Assembly (NCBI GenBank): GCA_016987375.1
Contig: PJRA01000519.1
Location: forward strand, 160,324-194,309
DNA: 33,986 nucleotides
Origin: Brachionus koreanus
Taxonomy: Eukaryota > Rotifera > Eurotatoria > Ploima > Brachionidae
Direction: 5' to 3'
Positions within the stretch are counted from its first letter, which is position 1. Each line of letters starts with the position of its first letter. This document shows, piece after piece, positions 10,435 through 22,200 of the stretch. The translations under genes were made by a program, and so were the position numbers. The notes under the pieces were generated by a model. The model was given only the letters and a program-made list of their open reading frames with translations. It made no database searches and had not been told where the DNA came from.

Positions 10435-12151
10435 TGTTTCTTTGGAGAAAATTTCTTATTACATTAAAAATTAATCTAAAAAAAATGAAATAAAATATTT
10501 TATTATGGAATTTTTTTTCCAGAATTTTTAGTATGCGTCATTGCATAATTGGCCAAAGTGCTAGAAAATTAGTACAAAAGTTTGTTTTTTAAATAAAAAT
10601 TGTGGCAAGCTATCCGATTTGGAAGAATAGTAGAAATTTAATTCACAATTTGGTCAATTTTATTTAGTTTATTGGGTTTTTATAATATTATAAATAACAC
10701 CTTTAAATATAAATTATGTTGATAAATTTGAAAATTATTCTTTTTTTCTCTAAATAGCAAAACTAAATTTTATTATTCTTAAATTTATGTTTTTGAATGC
10801 CATTTTATTTATGATCAACAAGATATAATGTGTTTTAATCAATCAGTTGAAATCTAAATATTCATTGATAGAAAATGCCTATTTAAAATAATAAGCATAA
10901 GTAAACCCAATGAAGCCTTTTTTTTAAAGATGTTGATGGTACCTCTCGTCAAAATTTAAAAAAAAATCAATTTTTTTGGAATATAGACCGAGTTTTACCC
11001 TGTAGCCTTCAATTTTTTTTACAGATTCTAAAAAAAAGGCCCAAAGATCCAACAACAAAAAATTCTTAAATTATTTAACCCCAAATTTAAAGTAGGTAGC
11101 AAACTCCGGGTAAAATTACAATAATTTATTTTTTTTTATCTATTTTTCTATAAAAACAATTAAATCTAATATGATACTAAATAATGCTGAAAGAGCAGAT
11201 TTTGAATGTTTTAATCAAGAAAAATTCTATAATAAAAATAAATTATTTAAGCTGCTAAAATTTAAATTTTTTAAATTAGAAATTTCATTTCATATTTTGA
11301 ATAACATTTACAATTGTTTTTCTTATCTATCAAAATCATAATTAAAAAATTTGAAAGTATTTTATTTCATATTAAATTGGTCACAATTGATAGTGAAAAG
11401 CATCAATTTTACACAACTAGAAAATATAATTAACATATTTTAGGACTAAAATCGAACCGATTTTTCTTTAAGATTTTAAATTATAAAAGCTCAATGTATT
11501 TCAATCATTTTTATCGATTTTGTTTTTTGATTTTAAAAAAATATAAGAAATAATCAACCAATGAACTAGATTAATATTTTGGTGCTTTAAAGATTTTACA
11601 TTAGTTTTATATTTGCAACACTAATCTTTGGGCAATGGTTTTTGACGAATAAAAATAAGGAGCATTGTGAAATTTCATTCAAAACTTCCAATACAAAAAT
11701 TAAAAAATCTTATAACTTCTGTTCTAATAGTCTGCAGATGAAACAAAGTGCAATATTTAAGAAATTTTTTAATTTTATTTTTGTCTACCAAATAATTTGA
11801 GAAGAGTTTTTTTAATTTTCTGAAAGATTGCACAAAAAATTTAAAAACATGAAAATGTAAAAATATAAAATTTTTTTCATTTTGTCTAATAAAGACAAAT
11901 TCGAAGAATTAATAAAAAGCTTGGTTACAGGATCTACATTGATTACAGGATGTAATTTCTCGGCAATTTCGAGTAATTAACTCGAATAATTTGTGTAAAA
12001 AATTTTTTAATTAAATGATAAATAAAAAATATCTTAGTTTAGTTTTGTTTGAAAAATATCAAATAAAAATATTGAGAAAATTTTTAAAATTACTAAAAAA
12101 ATAAGACTAAAATGTTTGTATTAATTTTCTTTCTTTTTTGACATTTGTTTG
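10435..12151. other. AT-rich intergenic DNA, no gene seen
   Basis: This lies between the RAB4 start and the 3' end of the small peptide gene, both on the minus strand. I see no supported gene. Minor structures are a pair of inverted ttttaccc words near 10995 and 11115 and a short hairpin, ttcgagt-aatta-actcgaa, near 11968-11986. Neither is enough to name an element. Confidence 0.45.
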
Positions 12152-12453
12152 TTATTCATTTGTATTCATATTAGAGAAATAATCAGCTAATCGTTTCCCT
12201 CTAATTCCACCACATGAACAAGTACGTCCACACGGTATTCGAATGCCTCTAACTCTACAATATCGTGTTTTTCCATAACAGTAGCCACCTATAACAAAAA
12301 ATTAAAAAGTGAATATTTTTGGAGAATTATCAAACCTTTTTTGTTGCAACCGCTATCATGACAACCCCATCCATTACTCCAGCACAGTCCATCTATTTTA
12401 ATGGCTAACCCAAGAATTATTACAAACAAAATCACAATTTTTAAACTTTTCAT
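12152..12453 (-). CDS. Small secreted eight-cysteine peptide precursor with Gly-Lys-Arg amidation/cleavage site
   Basis: Two exons, complement(12336..12453) and complement(12152..12288), with a 47-nt GT-AG intron (12289-12335) splitting a GGT codon; 84 aa. Residues 1 to about 22 form a signal peptide (MKSLKIVILFVIILGLAIKI). Cysteines lie at 24, 31, 36, 43, 50, 59, 63 and 65, giving spacing C-6-C-4-C-6-C-6-C-8-C-3-C-1-C. The spacer between the fifth and sixth Cys is basic (RVRGIRIP). After the last Cys comes GGIRGKRLADYF: GKR is the classical amidation plus dibasic cleavage signal, so the mature peptide may end in an amidated Arg, releasing a 12-residue tail. Eight Cys with a terminal CxC suggests a disulfide-rich fold such as defensin-like (CS-alpha-beta), macin-like or knottin, but no family is recognised. 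It could be a host-defence peptide or a peptide hormone. Introns in both this gene and its neighbours have the same short size, supporting a real gene. Confidence 0.75.
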
Positions 12454-14147
12454 GCTTATTAAATACCTTTAGTAATGAAAAATTATGAAAAAAGTTTTTA
12501 GCGTTTAGATAAAGTTTTCTCTTAAAAAAAGAGTTCTTATAAATACTGAAACTTAAAATTCTAGAATTTTAGCTTGAATTTCAATTAATGTAACAAAAAT
12601 AAATGATAAAAAAGTAAACATTTATTATAAATGTCACTGAAAATTGGAATGAATCATAAAATTAAAATTGAAAAAAAAATTAAAAAGATATTTTATTTTA
12701 ATTTTAAAGAGTTTAATTTTAATTTCTTTTTTTTTTTATATTTATTTAAAAACATTTAGTTTTAAATTGTTTTTTGGAGTCATTTAAATATTTTGTATAA
12801 ATCATGCAACAACGAAATTTAGAAAAAAAAAGAATTGAAAAAGATTTTACATTAAATTTCTGTTTTAATTTTGACACCATAAATTAAAATATTTAAAAAA
12901 AAACTTAATTTATTCAAAATGTATCTTTTTAAATCAACCAAGCGACATAAATTGTTTTTTTTTATTTAAAAATTTCTAGTAAAAATGTTTAATCAAACCC
13001 CAGTATTTTGCATAATTTTGAAAACATAAAATTATATTTCATATAAATTGTAATTCTCATTAAATTTTTAATAGGATTTTTGAAAAAATGGCAAGATTGT
13101 AATAATTAATATTAATTTTTTGGTTACGATTCCAAATAAGGTAAAATGAATTTTAATAAGTTAAAGTTGATAAAATAATCAAAATCAACTAATAATATGT
13201 CAAAATTTTAAAAATCTACTTATAGTTGATAATTTTTGAGCATTGTCATTTTAATTTGATCATAAACTTCAATTTGCCAATTTTATCCCGGTAATAAATC
13301 AAATCAATAATCAATTTTTTTTGGGCCTTCATGACATTTCTTTTTTAAATAACAAAAATGTTACGATGGTCATTAAATAATTGTTTTTATGAAAAATTTC
13401 CAAATAAAATATATTTTGTAAGCAGATGTTAATAAAAAAGTAAACTTAAAGTCGTTTCCCAACTTTTTTACGATTAAAAATTTTAACAATTTAATAATGA
13501 TGACTAATGTCTACTGTGACCAGGTTACTTAGGGGCTGTGGGACTATGATCCCTTTGAAAGCAAAGATGATAATTTAGATTGATTTTGTCTTTTTATATT
13601 AAAAATTGAATTGACTGTGATTTCGACCCCAATTTTTTTTCTAACTTTGATCTAAGAAAATAAAGAATCTAGCCGAAAGATAACTGCATCAAAATACAAT
13701 CCTATCCAAATCTATTACAATTCAAACCAAAATAAACATTAAAAAATCAATCATTTCTTTACTTTATCACAATACTGTTTTTTTTTATAGTACAAATATT
13801 TGTTTTTAAAATTAAGAAAACAAAAAATTATTCAAAAATCTTGTAAAATTAAAATGGTATTTCCTATTTGAATTTTAAAATTTGATCCACGAATTAGCCA
13901 AAGTCTATCATTTAAAAAAAAATATCTTAAAAACTAGCAATTACTTTACAAGAACAAACACACATTTTTTTAAAGCTCGTTAGATTCTCTAAAAGAACAA
14001 TATGGGCCAGTTGAGGATCAGATTTTAGAAAAATTAGATTAGATTCAACTTAAGCAAAAAATAAACATTTTGCAGAAAAAGTAATTTTCATAAATTACAG
14101 AAATTTAACAAACTAAAAGACATGTTAAACTTATAGAAATAATTTTG
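12454..14147. other. AT-rich intergenic DNA, no gene seen
   Basis: This is the upstream flank of the peptide gene and about 1.6 kb of AT-rich sequence. A slightly GC-richer patch at about 13505-13570 (gtgaccaggttacttagggg) stands out but gives no coding or structural match. It may be transposon debris. Confidence 0.4.
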
Positions 14148-14580
14148 CGAATTTTGGATCTCGAATTCGCAGTTGGCGCTTGGAATCCTTACCGAAAAAA
14201 AGACGTTGATTTACTTGAAAGTGTTCAGAGTAAATATTCCAAATAAGTCCCAGATCTCAAATTAAAACCATATGCTGAAAGACGTGAAGAACTTAAATGG
14301 CCTACTCTTGAAGATAGACGCTCACGAGTTGATCTTATCCAGCTTCACAAGATCCAACACCGTATTTATCAAGTTGAGCTAATAAATGGCTGTCAACCTC
14401 TTGCTTCAAACACTCAGCAGATCGTACCAGACATGGAAAATTAAAATTGGAAAGGGAACAAATACAATAAAATTTATAAAACCGTCAAATAACAGCGTTA
14501 CAAGCTGTCATAGCAGGGCGTTTACTGACACTACTGCTTGGGATACAATAATCCCTACAGCTCATATACTACTACTACTA
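14148..14580 (+). mobile_element. Non-LTR retrotransposon 3' end with (ACT)n tail, fragment A
   Basis: A plus-strand frame from about 14157 reads LEFAVGAWNPYRKKDVDLLE then SVQSKYSK, a TAA stop, VPDLKLKPYAERREEL and KWPTLEDRRSRVDLIQLHKI. It runs on to ELINGCQPLAS. This is the familiar C-terminal end of LINE ORF2 proteins, the thumb/post-RT region with HLEYAV.AWNP and LGLPTLE.RR.RGDLI. The in-frame stop and 5' truncation mark it as dead. It runs into a 3' region ending with an (ACT)n tract at 14564-14585, which serves as the tail. The longer open frame at 14386-14862 overlaps this debris and is not a gene. Confidence 0.75.
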
Positions 14581-14870
14581 CTACTAGCTCCCGTATATGG
14601 CGAATTATTGGAATCGATGAGCAGACCGCAGGCTCTAACATACTTCTCCATATCACTGAGCTCATTGATGACGCTTGTGAATAAACACTCAAAAGAATCC
14701 TGGCCGACCCAAACTATCATATCACGTCATGTCAACAACGCAATCTTCGCCCAAACGTTCGTTCCTTTCCAAACTAGAAAAGAAAACAGCTTTTCACATA
14801 AGTTATTTCGAAAATTTCACTATGGTGTCAAACAGCAACAATCATTTCCAATGCAAATTTAGATTAAATA
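14581..14870 (+). mobile_element. Second non-LTR retrotransposon C-terminal fragment B
   Basis: Immediately after the (ACT)n tail, a different plus-strand frame reads RIWRIIGIDEQTAGSNILLH and ITELIDDACE, then a stop, then TLKRILADPNYHITS and NLRPNVRSFPN, then another stop. A further frame then gives EKKTAFHISYFENF. The layout (ILxHITELIDxAC, KRILADPxHxIT, a basic tail) looks like the last 80 residues of another LINE ORF2 type. It has stops and a frameshift. The direct junction to fragment A suggests one 5'-truncated element inserted beside or into another. Confidence 0.5.
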
Positions 14871-15152
14871 AAAAAATACTAATTAAAGAAAGTTTATTTT
14901 ATTACAAAAGCTTCATAATAAATTGAGAATTAAACGAGTAGAAATTTTGATAAAAAAAAAAGAAGAAAAATTTTAATTTTTATATCAAATATTAAAACTT
15001 CTTATGTAAAAAAAATTGCTATAAAATTTACATAAAGTAAATTGAAAATTGATGAGCTCCAAGCTATACAAACACCAATGGTAATTCAAAATGGACAAAT
15101 GTGAAAATAATTAAAATTAAAAAAAAGAAAAAATTAAGAAAAAAAATAACTT
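14871..15152. other. 3' flank of NUSAP1, nothing distinct
   Basis: AT-rich DNA between the LINE fragments and the NUSAP1 stop codon. It must hold the NUSAP1 polyadenylation region. No further feature is supported. Confidence 0.4.
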
Positions 15153-17798
15153 CTAAATTTGTTGTTCAATTTCGCAAGTGTCCATATTTAGTTGTCTATT
15201 TTCATCTGATTTAGCTTGCTTGATCATTTTGGCCTTTTCAAGTCTATGTTTTTTAGCCATTTGAGTTGATTTGTCCGTAATTTGTTTTAATTTATCTGAC
15301 TTCAAATAATCTGTTAGCATTTTTCGATCCGGACATGCACCAGAATTGTCCGATCTTAGCTTGTTGATTGTGCTCACACGTCTTTTGTTTAAATCGGACG
15401 TATTTAGTATGGAATCGTTTGGCTTAAGTACACTTTGATCAACACACTTAGTTTCATTTAAGTTAGTAGCCAACGAAGCTAAAAAAATAGATTTGGTGCT
15501 AAAATCAACTTTTTTAAGTCTGCCATGATGAGGATTATAATTTAGAGGTCTAGCTAAACTTTTATTTAAATCAAATGATTTACGTCTGACAAAAGAAGAT
15601 GATTGTAATTGAGGAGGTATTGATGCAAGACCATTAGGATCGTTCAAATTAAGTTTAACTGATGGTGCGCGTTTAATGTTTGACTTAAGCAATGATGATT
15701 CGGTTGGTTTGGCTACACTGGATGGAGTTTTAGCTAGCTTTGATTTCTTTTCTTGATCAGACATTTCCGGGGTCTTGGGTTCTGCAACTTTATGATCTAA
15801 TTTAGCGTTATCGTCTTTCTTGTTTTCATCTCTTTTAATCATTTTTGGAATATTACTAAGCAAAGATCCTGTCTGAGATGCCAAATTTTTTACAAATTTT
15901 GGAGTTGTTGCTGTCTTAAGAGGTGTTTTTTTTGTGAATAAATTTTGAGGTTTGGCTGACAAAGTTCGTAATCTTGACTCGGTTTTAGGTTTTTCTTCTG
16001 AAATAATAGGAGAATTTTTTTCTGTTAATTTATTCAATCTTTCTTGTTTTCGATTGGCATACGAGTCAATAGACTCCATCTTTTGAGACTCCTTTTCATG
16101 AATGGCCTTGAAGTCTGGTGCTTTTCGTGCAACTACTTTAAAAGTTTCCGCTTCTTTTTTCTTTGTTTCACTATCTTTTATTTTCTTTGTCTTATTATCT
16201 AATAATAGATAAGATAATTAATGATAGATAAGAAATAAAATATAAATTATCTATTAATAGATTTAATAATTAGTTATAGATAAATAATAATATTAATAGA
16301 TAATTAATCTAATAATAGATTAGATAGTTGATTTTTATAATTACTAGTATCGTTGATGTTTTTGCGCTTTGGATCAACAGAATTGTCGTCAGTGATAATT
16401 GTTGGTTTTACAATCCTTGGGCCAGCTTCTCTATTAACTTAAACAAAAAAAAATATAAATGATATATATTTGATTTGAAAAAAAAAATTTTTCTTACCAA
16501 CTTCAACAACTTTTTTTACTTCTTCGACAACAGTTTCATTTTTGGCTGTTTTTAAAGTTTGCACAACTGTTACAGTTTGCTTAGGTCTGACAATTCTGGC
16601 ACCACCTGTTCGTGGCTTATTTACTTCATCACATTTTGTTTCTTGTTCTGTTTGTTGCTTCGATTCAGTTAGTTTCGGTTCTTCATGACAAATATTTGCT
16701 TGTTCTACACACTGGGGTGTATCAAGAACCGGAATATTATCGTTTTTGACATCTATCGATGAGCAAGGTAATGGTCCGTCTTTTTTTTCAAAAGTAGTAT
16801 TAATTATATCCCTAGTGATATTGAGATTTTCAGATTCGAGCTCGTTGTCAGGTTTTTCTTCATCATTTGTTATCAATGATGAGTCAATTATTTCTTTATT
16901 TTGTTCATTTTTAATCGTTTGATTTTTTTCCTCCTCAATTGAATGGTTCGAGACTTCTTGTTGACTTTGGTCTGCCGAGACTTCAATTGAATTAGTTTCT
17001 TTACATATAGGCTCATTATCTTGGGATATCTCATTACTTTCATTTAATTCTAGTTTAAAATTGTTCACTTCTTCTTCGACACGCTCATCACTCATGTTAA
17101 CTATTTTATCTGTATCTTCAGACTTACATTCAATGTTAGCTTCTTGAATTTCACTTTTATTTTCAATTTCAAGATCGATTTTTTTTTTAGTTTTTTTAAC
17201 TTTGTTTTTTGTTTTTTTTTCATCTTTTTCCTCATTTTTTGAATCTTTAATAACTTTTTTTTTTACTCGTTTTATTTTAACTTTTTTTCCATCTTCTCTA
17301 ATTTCATATCTAGTCTCAATTACTTCCGGCTCTTCATTCTCTTTTGACTCTTTTTTAGCTGACTTTTTGGTTTTTTTAGTTTTCTTTTGCTCTGCAGATT
17401 GTTGTCCGCTGTCAGCTTCATTAAATTGGTCGGTTTTATTTAATGTCTGATTTGCGTAAGCCTGGGCTCGCGATCTGGTCATTGTCTGATTTTTAGGATC
17501 GATTTCCGAATCAATTTCATCTTCATCAGTTTTTTTTGTTTTTTTGGTTGATTTTTTAACTTTCCTGACTTTTTTTTTAACAACATCAGGCTCGTCATTT
17601 TCATCAACACAATGTGTTTCATGGTAATCTTTGATTGCATTGATCAAAACATCTTTCTGAAGACCAAAAAATATAACCTAATATTTTTTTAGTGATTTAT
17701 AATTTTACCTTTTTTGATTGAGGCAGTTCAAGTTTTAGTTTACCAGCCAGTTTAAGTAATTCACTATATTTTTTTTCTTCTAGACCTTCAAAGTCCAT
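15153..17798 (-). CDS. NUSAP1: Nucleolar and spindle-associated protein 1 homologue
   Basis: Four exons, complement(17709..17798, 16498..17656, 16345..16437, 15153..16198), introns of 52, 60 and 146 nt, all GT-AG and in phase; 795 aa (human 441). NUSAP1 binds and bundles microtubules around chromosomes and aids spindle assembly. Residues 1 to about 45 (MDFEGLEEKKYSELLKLAGK, then LKLELPQSKKKDVLINAIKD) form a SAP-type DNA-binding helix pair. PDFKAIHEKESQKMESIDSY (Met 488) matches the human FKKLH...MESIDQY block, and FDLNKSLARPLNYNPHHGRL (about 656-675) matches FDLKASLSRPLNYEPHKGKL, both within the microtubule-binding half. A charged helix ends the protein. Exon 2 (residues about 31-416) is a long Lys/Glu-rich low-complexity insert that explains the extra length. 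Intron 3 is full of TAATAGAT-type repeats. The start is supported by the SAP domain and splice phase. Confidence 0.92.
16199..16344 (-). repeat. TAATAGAT-type simple repeat filling NUSAP1 intron 3
   Basis: The 146-nt intron consists largely of imperfect, self-complementary units (taatagat, aataatagata, attaatag) between GT (16344) and AG (16199). It is about three times longer than the other short introns here. Microsatellite expansion explains the difference. Confidence 0.7.
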
Positions 17799-18506
17799 CT
17801 TACCTTAACTATCTTAACTAAAATAAATTGATCAAGAGTTTATTTTAGTAATAATTTCAGTTAATAGTACATGTAAGTTTGATGGCCGATTGGATTTGAA
17901 TTTTTGTTCGCATCATCCTTCACTTATTAAAAAAAATCTAATTTTTAAAGATGGTGACATAAAAATTGTCTGATTGTTTTTGTTACTCTTTAATTTCAAA
18001 ATATTCAATTCATCTTAATCAATATAATTAATATAATCAATTAATAATTAATATAATCAATATAATCAATATAACATCTTAATCAATATAATATTCAATT
18101 CATCTTAATATACTTTTATTCAAGAAAGAGGCAATCCCTTATTTTTCAATCGAACTTTTGTGTTTAATGCTATTTTTTATCATACCTTTAGAAATTTAAT
18201 TTTAACACTTTAAAACATAATTTGTTTTAGAAACAGAATGTATCTTTTTTTTCACAATGCCATGTTAAAAGATTTGTAAATGAGACTAGGAGGATTTAGG
18301 TTTTTTGCTGTTAAATAATTGAATAGGCATAAAAACAGTCTTTTTTGATTAAAAGTTTTCAAATTGATTTAAAATAGGCATCAAGTCTTTTTTTATCTAT
18401 TTAAAAAAATTAATTAATTGTATTAATTTATAAAAAAAATGAAAATTATGTAATTTTAGTTTAAAAAATCAGTTAAAAAGCGCAAAATTTAATTCCCGAA
18501 AAATGA
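17799..18506. other. NUSAP1 upstream region with AATATAATCAATATAATC repeats
   Basis: This is the left part of the NUSAP1/HAUS6 intergenic region. At 18003-18115 there is a tandem array of short units (atcaatataa, ttaatcaatataat, attcaattcatcttaata) with two larger near-identical sub-blocks. The remainder is AT-rich. The NUSAP1 promoter should be here, but no core motif can be assigned. Confidence 0.5.
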
Positions 18507-18760
18507 GGGCTGTGAAGTTCGTTTCAACTCGATCTTTTTAATTCAGGAAAACTTGAATCACTTTTTTACTAAAATAGATAATTTAGTTCTGTAAAAAGCT
18601 TAATTATGAGCAAATTTGCTAAATGCAGCAGAATAAGTCTGCAAAGAACGGTGCAATTTTCTGCATTGTGCACACAATTAAAAAGTATTCTAATCAACTG
18701 TGCAATTACATTGCATGGTTTTTGCAGACTTATTCTACTGCATTAAGCAAATTTATAAAA
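18507..18760 (+). mobile_element. Foldback MITE, copy 1 (one terminal arm missing)
   Basis: The block starts GGGCTGTGAAGTTCGTTTCA and carries the left arm (ctcgatctttttaattcagg and following). It then has an internal inverted repeat: aaatgcagcagaataagtct at about 18622 against the reverse complement of gcagacttattctactgcat near 18724. Its left arm and core match, in reverse orientation, the complete copy at 24970-25310. The outer right arm is absent, so the copy is truncated at about 18760. Non-autonomous; no coding capacity. Confidence 0.8.
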
Positions 18761-19230
18761 TAAAAAATAATTAAGTTTTAAAAATAAAGAATCGACTTTT
18801 TTGAATTTTTATCATTTAAAAATACAATTTTTTAAATTTTGATAATAAATTGCTTAAGTGCTGAAGTGATTGATATTTTAGATATCAATACAAAATATAT
18901 TGTTATAAAAGCTTTATTAAACTAAACGTTTAAATAGAGTAAATGCATAAAAAAATCTCAATTATCTAAGTTTTATATATTTAAAATTCTTCATAAATTG
19001 AAAAAATTAATTTGATATTATTTTTGTTTAGGCCACTGTCAATTTAAAATACTTATAAAAATAAAGATAAAATTTTAAAGAACGAAAGGTGTGTACATCT
19101 TTTATTTTGTACATAATTAAAAATCTAAAATTTTAAGTTGATTAAATTTTGCAACTAGAAAAAAAAAAATTTAAATTTTAAATAGTTTCAAATATTTTTG
19201 TAATTTTTGTGAATTTATAAATTTAAAAGA
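18761..19230. other. HAUS6 upstream region
   Basis: AT-rich DNA between the MITE remnant and the HAUS6 start codon. It presumably includes the HAUS6 promoter and 5' UTR. No motif is assigned. Confidence 0.4.
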
Positions 19231-22200
19231 ATGAGTAGCCAACCTTCAAATGTTCAAACAACTCACTATCAGCTCAAATTGATGACAAATTCAGTTCTTG
19301 CTACAATTCAAATGTTTGGTTTTAATTTAAAATTTAATGAAAAAGAATATAAAATTCAATTTAATGCAACCATGTTTAATCGTCCAAATCAAAAAGCGTT
19401 TGAAGTAATAGTTCATTTTTTATTGTGTCAAATCGATCCAGAAAAAGCTGAAAAAATGTTTAGTCAATGCTGGCCAATTATTTTGAAAGAACAAAATAAA
19501 GAATTTAAAGATGTTGTCTTCAATTGGCTTCTGGAAATTGCACAAAAATCTCCAACAAACAGCAAACATGAAAAGCATAACCAAAATAATCAGATTGTCC
19601 AACAGTACCAACATTTACTTAATTTTATCCGCTTTCCAATCATCACCAAGTCTTTATTAATGACTCCCGGTGGTCTTAAAGTTTGTGAGTTATTCTTTGC
19701 TTTGTCTCAGTATGCTCTTATAATTAATTTGGCTAGATTAAGTAAATATTAAAATTTTTATTGAAACTTTGGATTTAATTTTTGTATTATACAAGTTGAG
19801 AACAACAAGCTCAATTTGCGTATACCTCCAAAGATATCACCATTTTACAATTTTGAATCTAACAAACAGCCTTTTTCTCAAACGCAAACAACAAATATGA
19901 ACAGTTCTAGCTCAAAGTTTGTCACTCAAAAGCAATTAAATGATTTTAATCGGCTGACTAATTTGACAAAAAATCGATTGCAATTAGAACTTGATGAATT
20001 TTTTCAAATAATTACTAAAATTCTTGAGACCAGAACTAAATGGCAACAAAATGCTCAGTAAGTTGAATTAGAAAAATTTTTTTTTCTAATTTTAAAGATA
20101 GAAAAAATAAATGCTTTATTTGAAATATTATTTATTTTTAAAAATACAAAAATATTTTTATACTACTGTATTAGTAGCATTAGTTAAACTGCAGTTTATG
20201 TGCTATCTAAGCATTCACGACTTTATTTGTAAAAAACTTAAATCTCGGAAGACAGTTCTTTATTCGTTCATATTTTAGACAGGAGCTATTTTTTCTCAAT
20301 TCATATCTTCGTATACCATGCTTTGTGTTACGACTGTAATTGAATGCTTTATTGAATTCAATTTTTTCATAACTGTTTACCAGCTTTTACACCTGAATTT
20401 TATCGTCTCTTAATCTTCCTTTACTCAAGTTAAAATCTAGCTTTAACAAACGTTATTGATAATTCAAGTCACGAAGTTCCGGAACCAGCTTTGTTATCCT
20501 TCATTGAAATCTCTCAGATTCATTTACGTCTTTTTCTAAATAAGAACACCAAGAACTGACAACATATTCCACGTGTGCTCTAACCATAGAACAATACAAT
20601 AATTTGATAGTCTCGCTACAAGGAAACATAAATGCTTTTTAATTAAACCCAAGTTTAACTGTAGCATTTTCGTCTTGTGTAGTTCATTTTAAATCACTAT
20701 CTTTGTAAATACTCAAATACCTTTAAACTTTTGACTTACTTAAGGTTTTCGAACCAATCTTATAATAAAACTTTGCATTTATCTACATTTAACTGAGTCG
20801 ACCACTTTTTTGACCATCAACACACAAAATCTTTATCTGATTCTAGGTTATTCTAGGTTATGAATCGAGTTCAAATTTTAAATTTTTAATGTCAAGGTCT
20901 TCGTGTCATTAGCATAAGCTTCACAATGGTTTTGGACAATATTCGCTTATATAAATAATAAAGTAGGGAGAACCTAGCACCTTGTGTAACTTCACATTTA
21001 ATTTTTACTCAACTTGAGTATCATCTAATAACACTCTTTTGGAAAGTTTTTAAAGAAAGATCTTTATCAAATTTATCAGGCCATCACTAAATCCAAAAAA
21101 TTTTAGCTTATACACAAGCTTTTTATGAGAGTCTTTATCCAAAGCTTTTGCAAAATCTGTGTAGAAGATGTCAACCTGTAAGCCACTAGAAATCTCTTCA
21201 GAAAGACTGTGCTGTGATGCGGATATTAAATTTTTTTAAAGTAAATACTCTAAAATTGGTTCTTTAATCATGGACTCTAAGACTTTGCATACAATTTTTA
21301 ATGTCACGAAAATTTCTATCATATTTTCCCATATAGCAGCTTCATAAACCGGAATACAACTCTGATGCAGACAATACACTAAATGACTAAATGCTCCAAA
21401 AAAATGTTTATTTTAAAGTTAAATTTTGAATAAATATTATTTGAAGATAAATTTTATTTTTCAGAAAAATCTCAAGCATAATTGCTGCTTTTAAAATAAA
21501 ATTTGATTTTAATACCAACCCAAAGTTTAATACATACATATGGAGCTGGCGGTGTAAATTAAGTATAGTTTAGTTAAGCGTATTTATCTTCGATAGATAA
21601 AGTTGAGTTAAGCTTTTTAAAGCAGTAATAGACGGTAATACAGTAATTTTACAAAATTTTTCAAAAGAATCAATTTAATTTTTTTATTTTTCTACAAAAT
21701 TACTTATTTAATAATGTTTTTTAATATTTTTTTCTAATATAATTCAAGATATATTGAATTTTTTTCTTATTTTATTTAATATTTTAATCATTTTCTTGTA
21801 TTTAGAATAAAGACAAACCAAATTAGAGCATTAGTTGATAAGAAAATAAATCTTACCCAGTCAATAGCTTATAAGAAAGCTTTGTTAGCCAAACAACTAA
21901 AGTAAAGTAAATAATATTTTAACAACGATGGTTGTAAATTATTTTCTAATCTAGCATTAATGAAAATAATGATGAAAATGTATCATTGGAAACATTGTAC
22001 AGCGAATTCAAAAGCACAAAATTGGATCAATTTGAAAATTTATGGCTTGAATTCAAAAAAATAAATAAAGATTCTTTTGAAAATGAGTTCAACAGAGAGA
22101 ATATTGATTGTTTAGTAGAAAAAAATTCTAATCTATCTCAAAAATTAAAAATTGATGGTCAAAAATTTATAAAACCTATTTTGGAAGATCAATGCAACGA

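Noticed and set aside
14386..14862. 158-residue plus-strand open frame
   Set aside because: It crosses the (ACT)n tail and two LINE fragments. The recognisable LINE peptides are in other frames, apart from a few residues at its start. It is a chance frame.
17202..17450. Plus-strand Phe/Ser-rich open frame
   Set aside because: Antisense shadow of the Lys/Glu-rich NUSAP1 exon 2.
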